NCBI RefSeq assembly: GCF_002904295.1
Contig: NZ_PPHG01000022.1
Location: 186,001 to 250,000 of the forward strand
Reading direction: 5' to 3'
DNA length: 64,000 nucleotides
From: Amycolatopsis sp. CA-128772
Lineage (GTDB): Bacteria > Actinomycetota > Actinomycetes > Mycobacteriales > Pseudonocardiaceae
In this document: positions 49,252-57,565 of the stretch, in pieces
Position numbering within the stretch: position 1 is the stretch's first letter
Layout of the letters: every line of letters begins with the position of its first letter
Notes under the pieces: model-generated
Databases searched by the model: none
What the model saw: only the letters and a program-made list of their open reading frames with translations
Told to the model about the DNA's origin: nothing
Position numbers and translations under genes: made by a program

Positions 49252-49355
49252 TCCGTTCCGATTCTCCGCCCGTCGTGTGCTCCGCGGCGTGTTCCGCGCT
49301 GCCCGCGACCGCAGAACCGGAACCGAAACTCCATGCGTGGAAGAGGGAACGAAAT

Positions 49356-49661
49356 ATGGAACCAAGCGTGTTCGACCTCGGGAAAGTGCGAAGAGACGCG
49401 GTGGTCACCGTCCGCCTGGACGCGATGGCCAACGTCAGGCTGCTGACGGCGGTCAACCTCCAGGCCTACCGGCGCCGGCAGTACTACCGGATGCACGGCG
49501 GGGTGGCCACCGCGCCGATGTTCAAGATCCACATCCCGGCCAACGCCCACTGGTTCCTGGTGATCGACGTCGAGGGCCTCGAAGCCCGGCCCCTGCGCCC
49601 GAGGGTGAGCGTCGAACCGGAAGCGGCCGTCACGGCCCGGGAACGCACCGGCCCCCGGTGA
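49356..49661 (+). CDS. DUF1883 protein
   Basis: Small soluble protein (101 aa) matching DUF1883: FDLGKVRRDAVVTVRLDAMA, ANVRLLTAVNLQAYRRR, YYRMHGGVATAPMFKIHIP and HWFLVIDVEGLEA. Function unknown; in other bacteria the domain can be fused to TIR domains, hinting at conflict or sensing. Here it stands alone. GAGGGA lies 7 bases before the ATG. Confidence 0.82.
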   Translation: MEPSVFDLGKVRRDAVVTVRLDAMANVRLLTAVNLQAYRRRQYYRMHGGVATAPMFKIHIPANAHWFLVIDVEGLEARPLRPRVSVEPEAAVTARERTGPR

Positions 49662-49745
49662 CCGCCGGCGGCCCCGATCGACCGGTCGGGGCCGCCCGGT
49701 CCACTGTGGCGGGTTCCCGGCGGCCCGGCGGGGTACCCGCCCGGG

Positions 49746-50222
49746 ATGCAGACGTTCCTGCCGTGCGCCGACTTCACCGCCAGCGCCCGCACGCTCGACC
49801 GCCGCCGCCTCGGCAAGCAGCGCGTGGAGACCCTCCAGGTCCTGCGCGCGCTGGTGATCCCGGGCTACGGCTGGCGCCACCACCCGGCGGCGAAGATGTG
49901 GACGGGCTACGAGGAGGCGTTGACGCGCTACGGCCTCGAGGTCTGCGCGGTGTGGTGCGAGCTGGGCGCGGCGGACACGTGCGCGGTCAAGCTGACCGGC
50001 GAGTTCGAGCAGTCGGTGGGCGCGACGGCGATCCGCACGCAGCCAGAGCTCACGGCGGCGGGGGAGGTGCCCCCGTGGCTGGGCGACGAAGCCCTGCACC
50101 GCAGCCACCAGTCGGCGCTGGTGCGGAAGGACCCGGACCACTACGGCACCCGATTCCCGGGGGTGCCCGCGGACCTGCCGTACGTGTGGCCGCCCTCGGA
50201 CCGGCCGAGCCGCACGTCCTGA
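49746..50222 (+). CDS. MSMEG_6728-type protein (pyrimidine-dimer glycosylase-like)
   Basis: Soluble protein (158 aa) of the actinobacterial MSMEG_6728 group. Visible segments: MQTFLPCADFTASARTLDRR, LGKQRVETLQVLRAL, GWRHHPAAKMWTGYEEAL and LHRSHQSALVRKDPDHYG. The group is related to T4-type pyrimidine dimer DNA glycosylases through the RLGKQRxE and WxxHP motifs. A DNA-repair role is inferred, not shown. Confidence 0.8.
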   Translation: MQTFLPCADFTASARTLDRRRLGKQRVETLQVLRALVIPGYGWRHHPAAKMWTGYEEALTRYGLEVCAVWCELGAADTCAVKLTGEFEQSVGATAIRTQPELTAAGEVPPWLGDEALHRSHQSALVRKDPDHYGTRFPGVPADLPYVWPPSDRPSRTS

Positions 50223-50413
50223 GCCGGCCGCGCTGGAGTCGCGCGCGGTGGGGGCGGGTGAGGCTGCGGCGGTGGCGCTGGGATCGCGGCTGCGGCGGCC
50301 ACCATCCCGCTGACCGCCGCGAACCAGCCGCCGCCGCCCTACCGGCGCCGGAATCCGTACCGGACCTGCGGTCCCACTGGTCCGCATCCTTCCCCGCACC
50401 GACCTTCGGCGGA

Positions 50414-50440
50414 TTTACAACGTTGTACCAACGATGTAAA
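50414..50440. promoter_or_regulatory. LacI-type operator candidate upstream of the glutaminase-like gene
   Basis: TTTACAACGTTG-TAC-CAACGATGTAAA: 12-bp arms with one mismatch pair around 3 bases, and a perfect inner ACAACGTTGT palindrome. It lies 53 bases before the start at 50494. Palindromes with a central CG are typical of LacI-family sites. No LacI gene is adjacent. Confidence 0.5.
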
Positions 50441-50493
50441 AGTGTCCCTGCGCTGTTCGCCGCTCGGCTCTCACGCCGTGGAAGGGGCCACCG

Positions 50494-53100
50494 ATGTCCT
50501 CCCGAGAACGCGATCACCTCACCCGCCGCGACCTGCTCCGGCTTACCGGGGGTTCCGCCGCCGCCGTGGCCGCTGCTCTCTGGCTGCCCGGGACCGCCGC
50601 AGCCAGAACCGCCGCCACAACCGCGGCCGAAACCGCGGCCGCCACAACCGCCGCCGGAACCACCGCCGCAGGCAGCTTCAGCCCGATCCGGCCGCCCGCC
50701 ACGCCGCTGATCGTCCGCTCGCCCTACCTCTCCACCTGGCAGCCCTCCGACAACCTCGCCGGCACCTGGGCGAGCTTCTGGACCGGGCACATCACCGCCC
50801 TCTGCGGTCTCGCCCGCATCGACGGTGCCGGCTACGTCTTCGCCGGGGCGCCCGCCCTCCCGAACGGCCCCGCCCTCACCCCGATGACCCAGCTCAGCCT
50901 GCAGGTCACCGGCACCCGCTCGACCTACGTCCTCACCGGCGGCGGCGTCAACCTCACCGTCACCTTCTTCTCGCCCGTCGACCCGGCGAACCTGCAGCGC
51001 CAGTGCGTGCCGTTCGGGTACGTCACCATCCAGGCCGCCAGCGCCGACGGCCGGGCCCATGCCGTCGACCTGCACTTCGACACCTCCGCCGAGTGGGTGC
51101 ACGGGAACACCGCCACCCCGGTCACCTGGACGCAGCAGCAGTCCGCCGGCTACACCCTGCTCAGCTGCACCCCGGCCAGCCCGGGCGTCCTCCAGGAGAA
51201 CGGCGACCAGGCCAGCTGGGGCTCGCTCGTGCTCGCCGCGCCCACGTCGGGGACCAGCTGGCAGATCGGGCAGGACACCGTCGTGCGCGCCGCCTCGGCC
51301 GGGCAGGGCGCCCTCGGGAACACCAGCGACGCCGCCCAGCCGCGCGCCATCAACGACCGGTGGCCCGTGCTCGCGTTCAACCGGAATCTCGGCACCATCC
51401 CCGCCGGCGGGACGGCGAGCCCGTTCACCGTCGCGATCGGGCACGTGCGCACCCCCGCCGTCCGGTACCTCGGCGCCGACCTGCGGCCCTGGTGGACGCA
51501 CTACTGGGGCAGCTGGCAGGACATGGCCGTCTGGTTCGCCAACGACTACGCCGCCGCGCTGGCCGCCGCGAGCGCGATCGACCAGCGCCTGCACGACGAC
51601 GCCGTCGCCGCGGCCGGGGGCGGGAGCACCGGCGAGCACTACGCCGGGATCTGCGCGCTCGCCCTGCGCCAGGCCTTCGGCGGCACCGAACTGGTCGACC
51701 GGGGCGGCGCGCCCTGGGCGTTCCTCAAGGAGATCTCCTCCAACGGCAACATGTCCACAGTGGACGTCACCTATCCGGCGTTCCCGGCCTACCTCTACCT
51801 GTCGCCGGCCTACCTGCGGCTGCTGCTGGAGCCGCTGCTCGACTACGCCGAGCGCGGCGGCTGGCCGATGCAGTTCGCCGAACACGACCTCGGCACCCAC
51901 TACCCGGACGCGACCGGGCACAACGACGGCAACGAAGAGAGCATGCCGGTCGAGGAGTCGGCCAACCTGCTGATCATGGCCGCCGCGCTGGTGCAGCGGC
52001 TCCCGGCCGCGGAGGCGACCGCGTTCGCGAACACCCACTACCGGATTCTGCGGCAGTGGGCCGAATACCTGATCGGCACCACCCTCGACCCCGGCTTCCA
52101 GAACCAGACCGACGACTTCACCGGCTTCATCGCCCACAGCGCGAACCTGGCGCTGAAGGGGATCATCGGCGTCGGCGCGATGGGGGTCATCGCCGCCGCC
52201 GTCGGCAACGCGGGTGACGTGCAGCGGTACCGTTCGACCTCGCGCAGCTACGTCAGCCAGTGGGTGACGCTCGCCGAGGACGGCCAGCACCTGCGCCTGG
52301 CCTACGACCAGCCCGGCACCTGGAGCCTCAAGTACAACGGCTTCGCCGACCGCGTGCTCGGCCTCGACCTCGTCCCGCTCGGCGTCGCCGCGCAGGAGGC
52401 CGCCTGGTACCAGGGCCGCGCCGGCGCCCACGGTGTCCTGCTCGACCCGCGCAACAACTACACGAAGGCCGACTGGGAACTGTGGACCGCGGCCTGGCTC
52501 ACCGACCAGCCGAACATCCGCACCACCCTGGTCGAGGGCGTCTACGGCTACGCCAACACCACGCCGCAGCGCGTGCCGTTCAGCGACTGGTACGTGGTCG
52601 CCGACGCCACCCAGCGCGGGTTCCAGGCCCGCCCGGTCGCCGGGGGCTACCTCGCCCTGCTGACCCGCCCGGCCGCGTCGGCCACCGTCTGGCGGAAGCT
52701 GCAGAATCAGCGCTCCGGCAAGGTCCTGGCCGTCTCGGAGATGTCACTGGGCGACACCGCCGAGGTCACCCAGTGGTCGGACAACGGCACCGCCGACTAC
52801 CTCTGGGCCGTCGTCGACAACGGCGACGGCACCGTCCGGATCATCAACCGCAACAGCGGCAAGGTCCTCGCCGTGCACGACCAGAGCCTCGACAACGGCG
52901 CGCACGTCCAGCAGTACCGCGACAACGGCACGCCGGACCACAACTGGCGGATCGTCGACGCCGGCGGCGGCTGGTCGAAGCTCGTCAACGTCCGCAGCGG
53001 CAAGGTGCTGGCCGTCGACCAGCAGTCCACGGCGGACGGGGCCCAGGTGACCCAGTGGGACGACAACGGGACGCCGGACCACCTGTGGCGGTTCGCCTGA
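50494..53100 (+). CDS. Tat-exported glutaminase-type (DUF4965/GtaA-like) protein with ricin beta-trefoil tail
   Basis: Large secreted protein (868 aa). The twin-arginine signal reads TRRDLLRLTGGSAAAVAAAL. The main part follows the DUF5127-DUF4965-DUF1793 layout of fungal glutaminase A relatives: beta-sandwich (about 60-310), then an (alpha/alpha) barrel with FLKEISSNGNMSTVDV, AEHDLGTHYPDATGHNDGNE and EESANLLIMAAAL. The last 135 residues are a ricin-type trefoil with three repeats of RSGKVLAV...TQW..NG....LW. Acidic residues in the barrel suggest a glycoside-hydrolase-like fold; glutaminase activity is unproven for bacterial members. GGAAGGGG precedes the ATG. Confidence 0.8.
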   Translation: MSSRERDHLTRRDLLRLTGGSAAAVAAALWLPGTAAARTAATTAAETAAATTAAGTTAAGSFSPIRPPATPLIVRSPYLSTWQPSDNLAGTWASFWTGHITALCGLARIDGAGYVFAGAPALPNGPALTPMTQLSLQVTGTRSTYVLTGGGVNLTVTFFSPVDPANLQRQCVPFGYVTIQAASADGRAHAVDLHFDTSAEWVHGNTATPVTWTQQQSAGYTLLSCTPASPGVLQENGDQASWGSLVLAAPTSGTSWQIGQDTVVRAASAGQGALGNTSDAAQPRAINDRWPVLAFNRNLGTIPAGGTASPFTVAIGHVRTPAVRYLGADLRPWWTHYWGSWQDMAVWFANDYAAALAAASAIDQRLHDDAVAAAGGGSTGEHYAGICALALRQAFGGTELVDRGGAPWAFLKEISSNGNMSTVDVTYPAFPAYLYLSPAYLRLLLEPLLDYAERGGWPMQFAEHDLGTHYPDATGHNDGNEESMPVEESANLLIMAAALVQRLPAAEATAFANTHYRILRQWAEYLIGTTLDPGFQNQTDDFTGFIAHSANLALKGIIGVGAMGVIAAAVGNAGDVQRYRSTSRSYVSQWVTLAEDGQHLRLAYDQPGTWSLKYNGFADRVLGLDLVPLGVAAQEAAWYQGRAGAHGVLLDPRNNYTKADWELWTAAWLTDQPNIRTTLVEGVYGYANTTPQRVPFSDWYVVADATQRGFQARPVAGGYLALLTRPAASATVWRKLQNQRSGKVLAVSEMSLGDTAEVTQWSDNGTADYLWAVVDNGDGTVRIINRNSGKVLAVHDQSLDNGAHVQQYRDNGTPDHNWRIVDAGGGWSKLVNVRSGKVLAVDQQSTADGAQVTQWDDNGTPDHLWRFA

Positions 53101-53124
53101 GGGCCGTTTGCGACACTGGCGCCC

Positions 53125-54273
53125 GTGTGCGCCGACTTCACCCGGATCCGCCGGTTCCTCGACGAGCGGGACCCGCCGACGCCGTGCCTGGTCGTCGACA
53201 CCGACGTCGTCGCGGCGCGGGCGCGGGAGTTCCGCGCGGCGTTCCCCGGCGCGCTGATCCGGTACGCGGTCAAGGCCAACCCGGCGCCACCGGTGCTCGA
53301 CGCGCTGGTGGCGGCCGGGATCGGCTTCGACGTCGCCGGGCCGGGGGAGATCGCGCTCTGCCTGGCCCGCGGCGCCGATCCGGCCGGGCTCGCCTACGGC
53401 AACCCGATCAAGAAGCCGCGGGACATCGCCTTCGCGTTCGAACGCGGCGTCCGGGAGTTCACCTCGGACGCCGCGGACGACGTCGACCACCTGGGCCGGT
53501 ACGCCCCCGGTTCGGCGGTGTCGATCCGCGTCGTGCTCGACGCGCCGGACTCCGCGACGCCGTTCGGCCGCAAGTTCGGCTGCGCCCCGGCCGGCGCCCT
53601 CGACCTGGTGCTCCGCGCGGCCGCGCGCGGGCTCCGGCCCGGCCTCGCCTTCCACGTCGGGTCGCAGCAGCCGGACGTCACGGCCTGGGAGATCGGCATC
53701 GCCACGGCCGCCAAGCTGTTCGACGAGGCCGCGGCGCAGGGGGTCGCGGTGACGCGGCTCAACCTCGGCGGCGGCTTCGCGACCACCCACCGCACGGCCG
53801 TCCCGCCGCTGGCCGCGTACGCGGAGACGATCGCCGCGGCCCTCGGCGCGGCCTTTCCCGGCGGCCGGCCGGAGCTGCTGCTCGAGCCCGGCCGGGTGCT
53901 CGTCGCGGACGCCGGCCTGCTGCGGACCGAGGTCGTGCTGGTCGCGCCGCGGGACGAGCGGCGCTGGGTGTACCTCGACATCGGCCGCTACAACGGGCTC
54001 GCCGAGGCCGAAAACGAAGCCATCGCCTACCGCTTCGAACCGGTGGGCGCGTCCGGCGGCCCGGACGGCCCGGTGGTCATCGCCGGGCCCACCTGCGACG
54101 GCGACGACGTGCTCTACCAGCGGACGCCCTACGCGCTGCCCCTTTCGCTGCGGACCGGCGACCGGCTCGACCTGCCCGGCACCGGCGCCTACACCGCGAG
54201 CTACGCCTCAGTCGGGTTCAACGGGATCGAGCCGCTGCGCACGCACTGCATCGGGCGGTGGGGCGATGCCTGA
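53125..54273 (+). CDS. PLP-dependent ornithine/diamino acid decarboxylase (fold type III)
   Basis: Alanine-racemase-fold decarboxylase (382 aa). PLP lysine is in IRYAVKANPAPPVL, the ornithine decarboxylase type KK pair in YGNPIKKPRDI, the glycine-rich phosphate site in NLGGGFATTH, the substrate site in LLLEPGR, and the catalytic Cys in GPTCDGDDVL. It makes putrescine or a related diamine. It overlaps the speD-like gene by 8 bases and heads a three-gene polyamine operon. Start at GTG 53125, 24 bases after the glutaminase-like gene. Ornithine is the likeliest substrate. Confidence 0.88.
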   Translation: MCADFTRIRRFLDERDPPTPCLVVDTDVVAARAREFRAAFPGALIRYAVKANPAPPVLDALVAAGIGFDVAGPGEIALCLARGADPAGLAYGNPIKKPRDIAFAFERGVREFTSDAADDVDHLGRYAPGSAVSIRVVLDAPDSATPFGRKFGCAPAGALDLVLRAAARGLRPGLAFHVGSQQPDVTAWEIGIATAAKLFDEAAAQGVAVTRLNLGGGFATTHRTAVPPLAAYAETIAAALGAAFPGGRPELLLEPGRVLVADAGLLRTEVVLVAPRDERRWVYLDIGRYNGLAEAENEAIAYRFEPVGASGGPDGPVVIAGPTCDGDDVLYQRTPYALPLSLRTGDRLDLPGTGAYTASYASVGFNGIEPLRTHCIGRWGDA

Positions 54274-54625
54274 CGTGGGCCGGTTCACCGGGCGGCACGT
54301 GCTCGCCGAGCTGCACGGCGTCGACCCCGCCCTGCTCGACGACCCGGTCCGGCTCGGGGAGCTGCTGCGGGCCGCGGTGACGGAGGCGGGCGCGACGGTC
54401 CTCGACGTCGTGGCGCAGCGGTTCGCGCCGCAGGGCGCCACGGTGATCGCGCTGCTGGCCGAGTCGCACGCGTCGGTCCACACCTACCCCGAGCACGGGT
54501 CCCTCTTCGCCGACGTGTTCACCTGCGGGGAACGCGCCGATCCCGAGCACGCCCTGCGGCTGCTGGCCAAGTCGCTGCACGCCGCGCCGGTCCACCTGTC
54601 GGTCCTCCACCGGGGAGAACGCTGA
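54266..54625 (+). CDS. speD: S-adenosylmethionine decarboxylase proenzyme, prokaryotic class 1B
   Basis: Pyruvoyl-dependent decarboxylase (119 aa). The self-cleavage site is the Glu-Ser pair in LLAESHASVHTYPEHG; cleavage turns Ser into the pyruvoyl group. Asp-rich DVFTCGERADPEHAL is also typical. It supplies decarboxylated AdoMet as aminopropyl donor. It overlaps the decarboxylase gene upstream by 8 bases and the spermidine synthase gene downstream by one base (TGATG), so all three are translated together. Confidence 0.93.
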   Translation: MPDVGRFTGRHVLAELHGVDPALLDDPVRLGELLRAAVTEAGATVLDVVAQRFAPQGATVIALLAESHASVHTYPEHGSLFADVFTCGERADPEHALRLLAKSLHAAPVHLSVLHRGER

Positions 54626-55497
54626 TGCCCCTGATCCACGAGCCGGTCGGTGCCGGCCTCACCCGCGTCTGGGAGGTCGGCGACGTGCGGTTCCACGCGC
54701 GCACGCCGTACCAGGAGGTGCTGATCGGCACGACCGCGCAGGGGGTTTCGCTGTTCTGCGACGGCGAGCGCCAGAGCACCGAGGCGAGCCAGCTGGTGTA
54801 CCACGAGGCCCTGGTGGTGCCCGCGCTGCTGCTGGCCGAGCGGGTGCGCCGGGTGCTCGTCATCGGGTCGAGCGAGGGGGTCGCCTGCCAGCTCGCCGTC
54901 GCCGCGGGCGCTTCGCTGGTCGACCACGTCGACATCGACGAACAGGCCGTCCGCGCCTGCGCCGAGCACCTGCCCTACGGCTACACCCCCGCGGACCTCG
55001 CCCGGGCCGAGCGCGGGGACGGGCCGATCCGGGTGTCCTATGCGGACGGCTGGGCGTTCCTGGCCGCGGCGCAGGAGCGGGGCGACACCTACGACGTGGT
55101 CGTGATCGACCTGCCGGACGAGAACGGCGATCCGGACGCGCAGCACAACCGCCTGTACGGCACCGGCTTCCTCACCCGCTGCGCGCGGCTGCTGGCGCCC
55201 GGCGGGGCGGTGACCGGCCAGGCCGGCTGCCCGACGCTGTGGCGCAACGAGACGCTGCGCGCGTCGTGGCGGCGGTTCCGCGAAGTGTTCGGCGCGGTGC
55301 TGTACTTCGGTTCCGACGAGCACGAGTGGGCCTTCCTCTCCGGCCGCGCGGACCCGGTCGAGGAGCCGGGCGCGCTGGCCGCCCGGCGGTTCGCGGAGCG
55401 GGGGAGCCGGGCGGCGACGCTGGACGCCGAAGCCCTGCTCGCCGGCTGCACCCCGCCGTATTCCCTCCGGCACGGCGTTGGTCCGGACCAGTCTTGA
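54625..55497 (+). CDS. speE: Spermidine synthase-like aminopropyltransferase
   Basis: Predicted aminopropyltransferase (290 aa) transferring the aminopropyl group to a diamine. YQEVLIG, then YHEALVVPALLL, matches the usual YHE...HP segment, except that the final H-P is VVPALL. The AdoMet motif I is VLVIGSSEGV instead of the standard GGGDGG. The acidic DHVDIDEQAV and the catalytic region VVVIDLPDE are kept. The first gene of the operon makes the acceptor and speD the donor. The altered motif I may mean an unusual donor or product. Confidence 0.82.
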   Translation: MPLIHEPVGAGLTRVWEVGDVRFHARTPYQEVLIGTTAQGVSLFCDGERQSTEASQLVYHEALVVPALLLAERVRRVLVIGSSEGVACQLAVAAGASLVDHVDIDEQAVRACAEHLPYGYTPADLARAERGDGPIRVSYADGWAFLAAAQERGDTYDVVVIDLPDENGDPDAQHNRLYGTGFLTRCARLLAPGGAVTGQAGCPTLWRNETLRASWRRFREVFGAVLYFGSDEHEWAFLSGRADPVEEPGALAARRFAERGSRAATLDAEALLAGCTPPYSLRHGVGPDQS

Positions 55498-55682
55498 CCT
55501 TCGATTCCCCGAATATCGCACCCCGCGAAAGGTGAAATGGCGGGAAATGGATTTCCTGTGCAGTCGGGCCTTGTCGTGTTACTCCGTTCAGTGGCCGTCG
55601 TAAACGTTGCGATCGCGCTACGATCCTCTCCGCGCGCGATCATCATGACCACCAGGCACCGTGGCCCGTTTGGAGGAGCGTC

Positions 55683-56309
55683 ATGCTCGGTATGTCGGTC
55701 GTTGCCGCAATGATTCTGTCCGCCCTCGCCGCCCCCGTCGTTTCCGGGGCGGATTCGGTTCCGTCCGAAAAAATCACGCTCGACATCAAGACCATCAACG
55801 GGTCCGGCTGCCCGGCGGGCACGGCCACCGCTTCGGCCGACGTCGCGTCGGACAACACGGTGTTCACGGTGCACTACACGAACTTCACCGCGAAGGCCGG
55901 CGGCGGCGTTTCGGCCCTCGAAGCCCGCAAGAACTGCCAGATCAACGTGCTCGTCCACGTGCCGCAGGGGTTCACGTACGCGATCGCCAAGGCGGAGTAC
56001 CGTGGCTTCGCGCACATCGAGAGCGGCGCGAACGCGCTCGAACAAGCCAACTACTACTTCACCGGGACCGCGCCCACCGCGCGCGTGCGGCACACCTTCC
56101 CCGGCCCGTTCCACGGCGTGTGGCGGGCCACCGACGAGACCGACGTCGCCGAACTCGTGTTCGCGCCGTGCGGCGAGAGCCGAAACCTGAACATCAATGC
56201 GGAACTGCGGGCGGACGCGGGCACGTCTTCCGCCGGAAGTTTCATCGAAATGGATTCCGAACACGCGAGCGTGGACACGATTTACCACTTCGCGTGGAAG
56301 ACCTGCTGA
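55683..56309 (+). CDS. Secreted DUF4360 protein
   Basis: Small exported protein (208 aa). A signal peptide (1-23) precedes a beta-rich DUF4360 domain: INGSGCPAGTATASADVASD, RKNCQINVLVHVPQGFTYAI, then EYRGFAHIESGANALEQANYYF. Four to five Cys suggest disulfides. Function unknown. A GGAGGAG site lies 5 bases before the ATG, and a -10-like TACGAT sits at 55619-55624. It stands alone. Confidence 0.82.
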   Translation: MLGMSVVAAMILSALAAPVVSGADSVPSEKITLDIKTINGSGCPAGTATASADVASDNTVFTVHYTNFTAKAGGGVSALEARKNCQINVLVHVPQGFTYAIAKAEYRGFAHIESGANALEQANYYFTGTAPTARVRHTFPGPFHGVWRATDETDVAELVFAPCGESRNLNINAELRADAGTSSAGSFIEMDSEHASVDTIYHFAWKTC

Positions 56310-56378
56310 ATGGGCGTTGCCATTGTGGTGGCGGCCCGCTCCCCGGAACCCGGCCGGTGAGCGGGCCGCTCGCGCCCG

Positions 56379-56789
56379 TCAGACGTGGGTGACCAGCAGG
56401 GTCACGCCCGCCTCGCCGCCGCAGTCGACGAACACGGGCCCGACGCCGTTGCCGATGTGGGCGGCCACGTTCGCCTTGGCCACGAACCGGTCCGGGCCGG
56501 TTTCGAGGATGCGGATGTTCTCGAGCGCCGGGTGGTCGGGAAAGCCGCCCAGCACGGACTTCAGCCCGGTGCCGCCCCCGCAGTTGCCGGTGATCGTCAC
56601 TTCCTGGCCGCGGTGGGTGGTGGGGTTCGGGCTCACCTGCACGGTCGCCCGGGCGCCCTTCGGTGGCCGGCGCGCGTCCGGTCCCGGGTCCGCCGACGCC
56701 CCGCCGGCGATCGCGATGCTCACGACGGTGACCAGCCCGGCCGCGACCGCCGGCGCGAGGGCGGTGCGGGTCTTCCTGGTGCCACGCAT
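56379..56789 (-). CDS. Small secreted protein, unknown function
   Basis: Exported 136-residue protein. Signal peptide (1-34, ending in GGASADP), a basic Pro-rich patch, then an Ig-like beta domain: ATVQVSPNPTTHRGQEVTIT, GNCGGGTGLKSVL, with a second Cys in VFVDCGGEAG. The two cysteines probably pair. It resembles small secreted proteins of actinomycetes without known role. Convergent with the DUF4360 gene, 69 bases apart. Confidence 0.68.
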   Translation of the reverse strand: MRGTRKTRTALAPAVAAGLVTVVSIAIAGGASADPGPDARRPPKGARATVQVSPNPTTHRGQEVTITGNCGGGTGLKSVLGGFPDHPALENIRILETGPDRFVAKANVAAHIGNGVGPVFVDCGGEAGVTLLVTHV

Positions 56790-56903
56790 CTGGTTCTCCT
56801 CCCTTGACCCGGTCCCTGGCGCCGGATCCGCCCAGTCAGTCGCCGGGAGGGCCGGCCGAGGTTCTCGGCTCGGGAGAACGAGACGTGGCTCACATGAGGA
56901 GGG

Positions 56904-57026
56904 TCAGCCGCGGACCAGCGGGCGCTCGCTGTCGGCGCCGGGCGTCAGGCGGCATCGCCGCTCGAACCGCTCCATCAGGACGGTAGCGATCAGGAGGGCC
57001 ACTGGGGTGCTCACCGCGATCCACAT
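56904..57026 (-). CDS. Small membrane peptide (40 aa)
   Basis: An ORF of 41 codons reading MWIAVSTPVALLIATVLMER, then a charged tail FERRCRLTPGAD. One membrane helix with positive residues directly after it. Actinomycete genomes hold similar short MW-starting single-helix proteins. The ATG has no clear ribosome site, so the message may be leaderless. Located between a secreted protein gene and a MarR gene. Confidence 0.42.
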   Translation of the reverse strand: MWIAVSTPVALLIATVLMERFERRCRLTPGADSERPLVRG

Positions 57027-57056
57027 GTAAGAAGAGCTACCCAGCCCCGGCCGCGG

Positions 57057-57491
57057 TCAATCGCCCGCGGACAGCCGGGTGATCAGATCCAGCAGGCCGG
57101 CGCGGAACCCGTCGTCGTCCCCGAGGCCGCCGAGCAGGGCGGGTTCCGCGCGCACGGCCTCCTCGTGCACCGCGGCGCCGGAGGCGGTCAGCCGGGTCAG
57201 CTGGCGGCGGCCGTCGGCCGGGTCGGCCGCCCGGGTGACGAACCCGGCCCGGGCCAGCCGGTCAAGCGTGCGGCTCATCGTCTGGTCGGTGACCCGGCAG
57301 CGCTGGGCCAGCGTCCGCTGGGGGAGTGGCCCGTCCCGCAGCGTGTGCAGCGCGATCAGCCCCGCGTGGGTGAGTCCCATGCCGTCGAGCACGGCCACCC
57401 AGCGTTGTTCCACCAGCCGGGCGGCCGCGGCCAGCAGGCGCCCGGTGGGCCAGGTGCTCCAGTCGGGCTCGGGGGTTGTGCTCACCGTCAC
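57057..57491 (-). CDS. MarR-family repressor of the MMPL transporter
   Basis: Winged-helix regulator (144 aa). LPQRTLAQRCRVTDQTMSRT is the HTH, followed by ADPADGRRQLTRLTASG, the wing with the typical DGR..LxLT. Start at GTG 57491, with GTG 57485 as alternative. Divergent from the MMPL gene, with an 18-bp palindrome in the 74-base gap. It likely represses both genes until a hydrophobic ligand binds. Confidence 0.9.
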   Translation of the reverse strand: MTVSTTPEPDWSTWPTGRLLAAAARLVEQRWVAVLDGMGLTHAGLIALHTLRDGPLPQRTLAQRCRVTDQTMSRTLDRLARAGFVTRAADPADGRRQLTRLTASGAAVHEEAVRAEPALLGGLGDDDGFRAGLLDLITRLSAGD

Positions 57492-57510
57492 TCCGGGTCG
57501 TCGTGCAGAA

Positions 57511-57528
57511 TGTTCAGCTTGCTGAACA
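57511..57528. promoter_or_regulatory. MarR operator between regulator and MMPL gene
   Basis: TGTTCAGC-TT-GCTGAACA: perfect 8-bp arms with a 2-bp centre, 20 bases from the MarR start and 38 bases before the MMPL start. Confidence 0.82.
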
Positions 57529-57565
57529 ATTGGGCGTGTCCGCCCTCGAAAGGACTTTAGCGACC

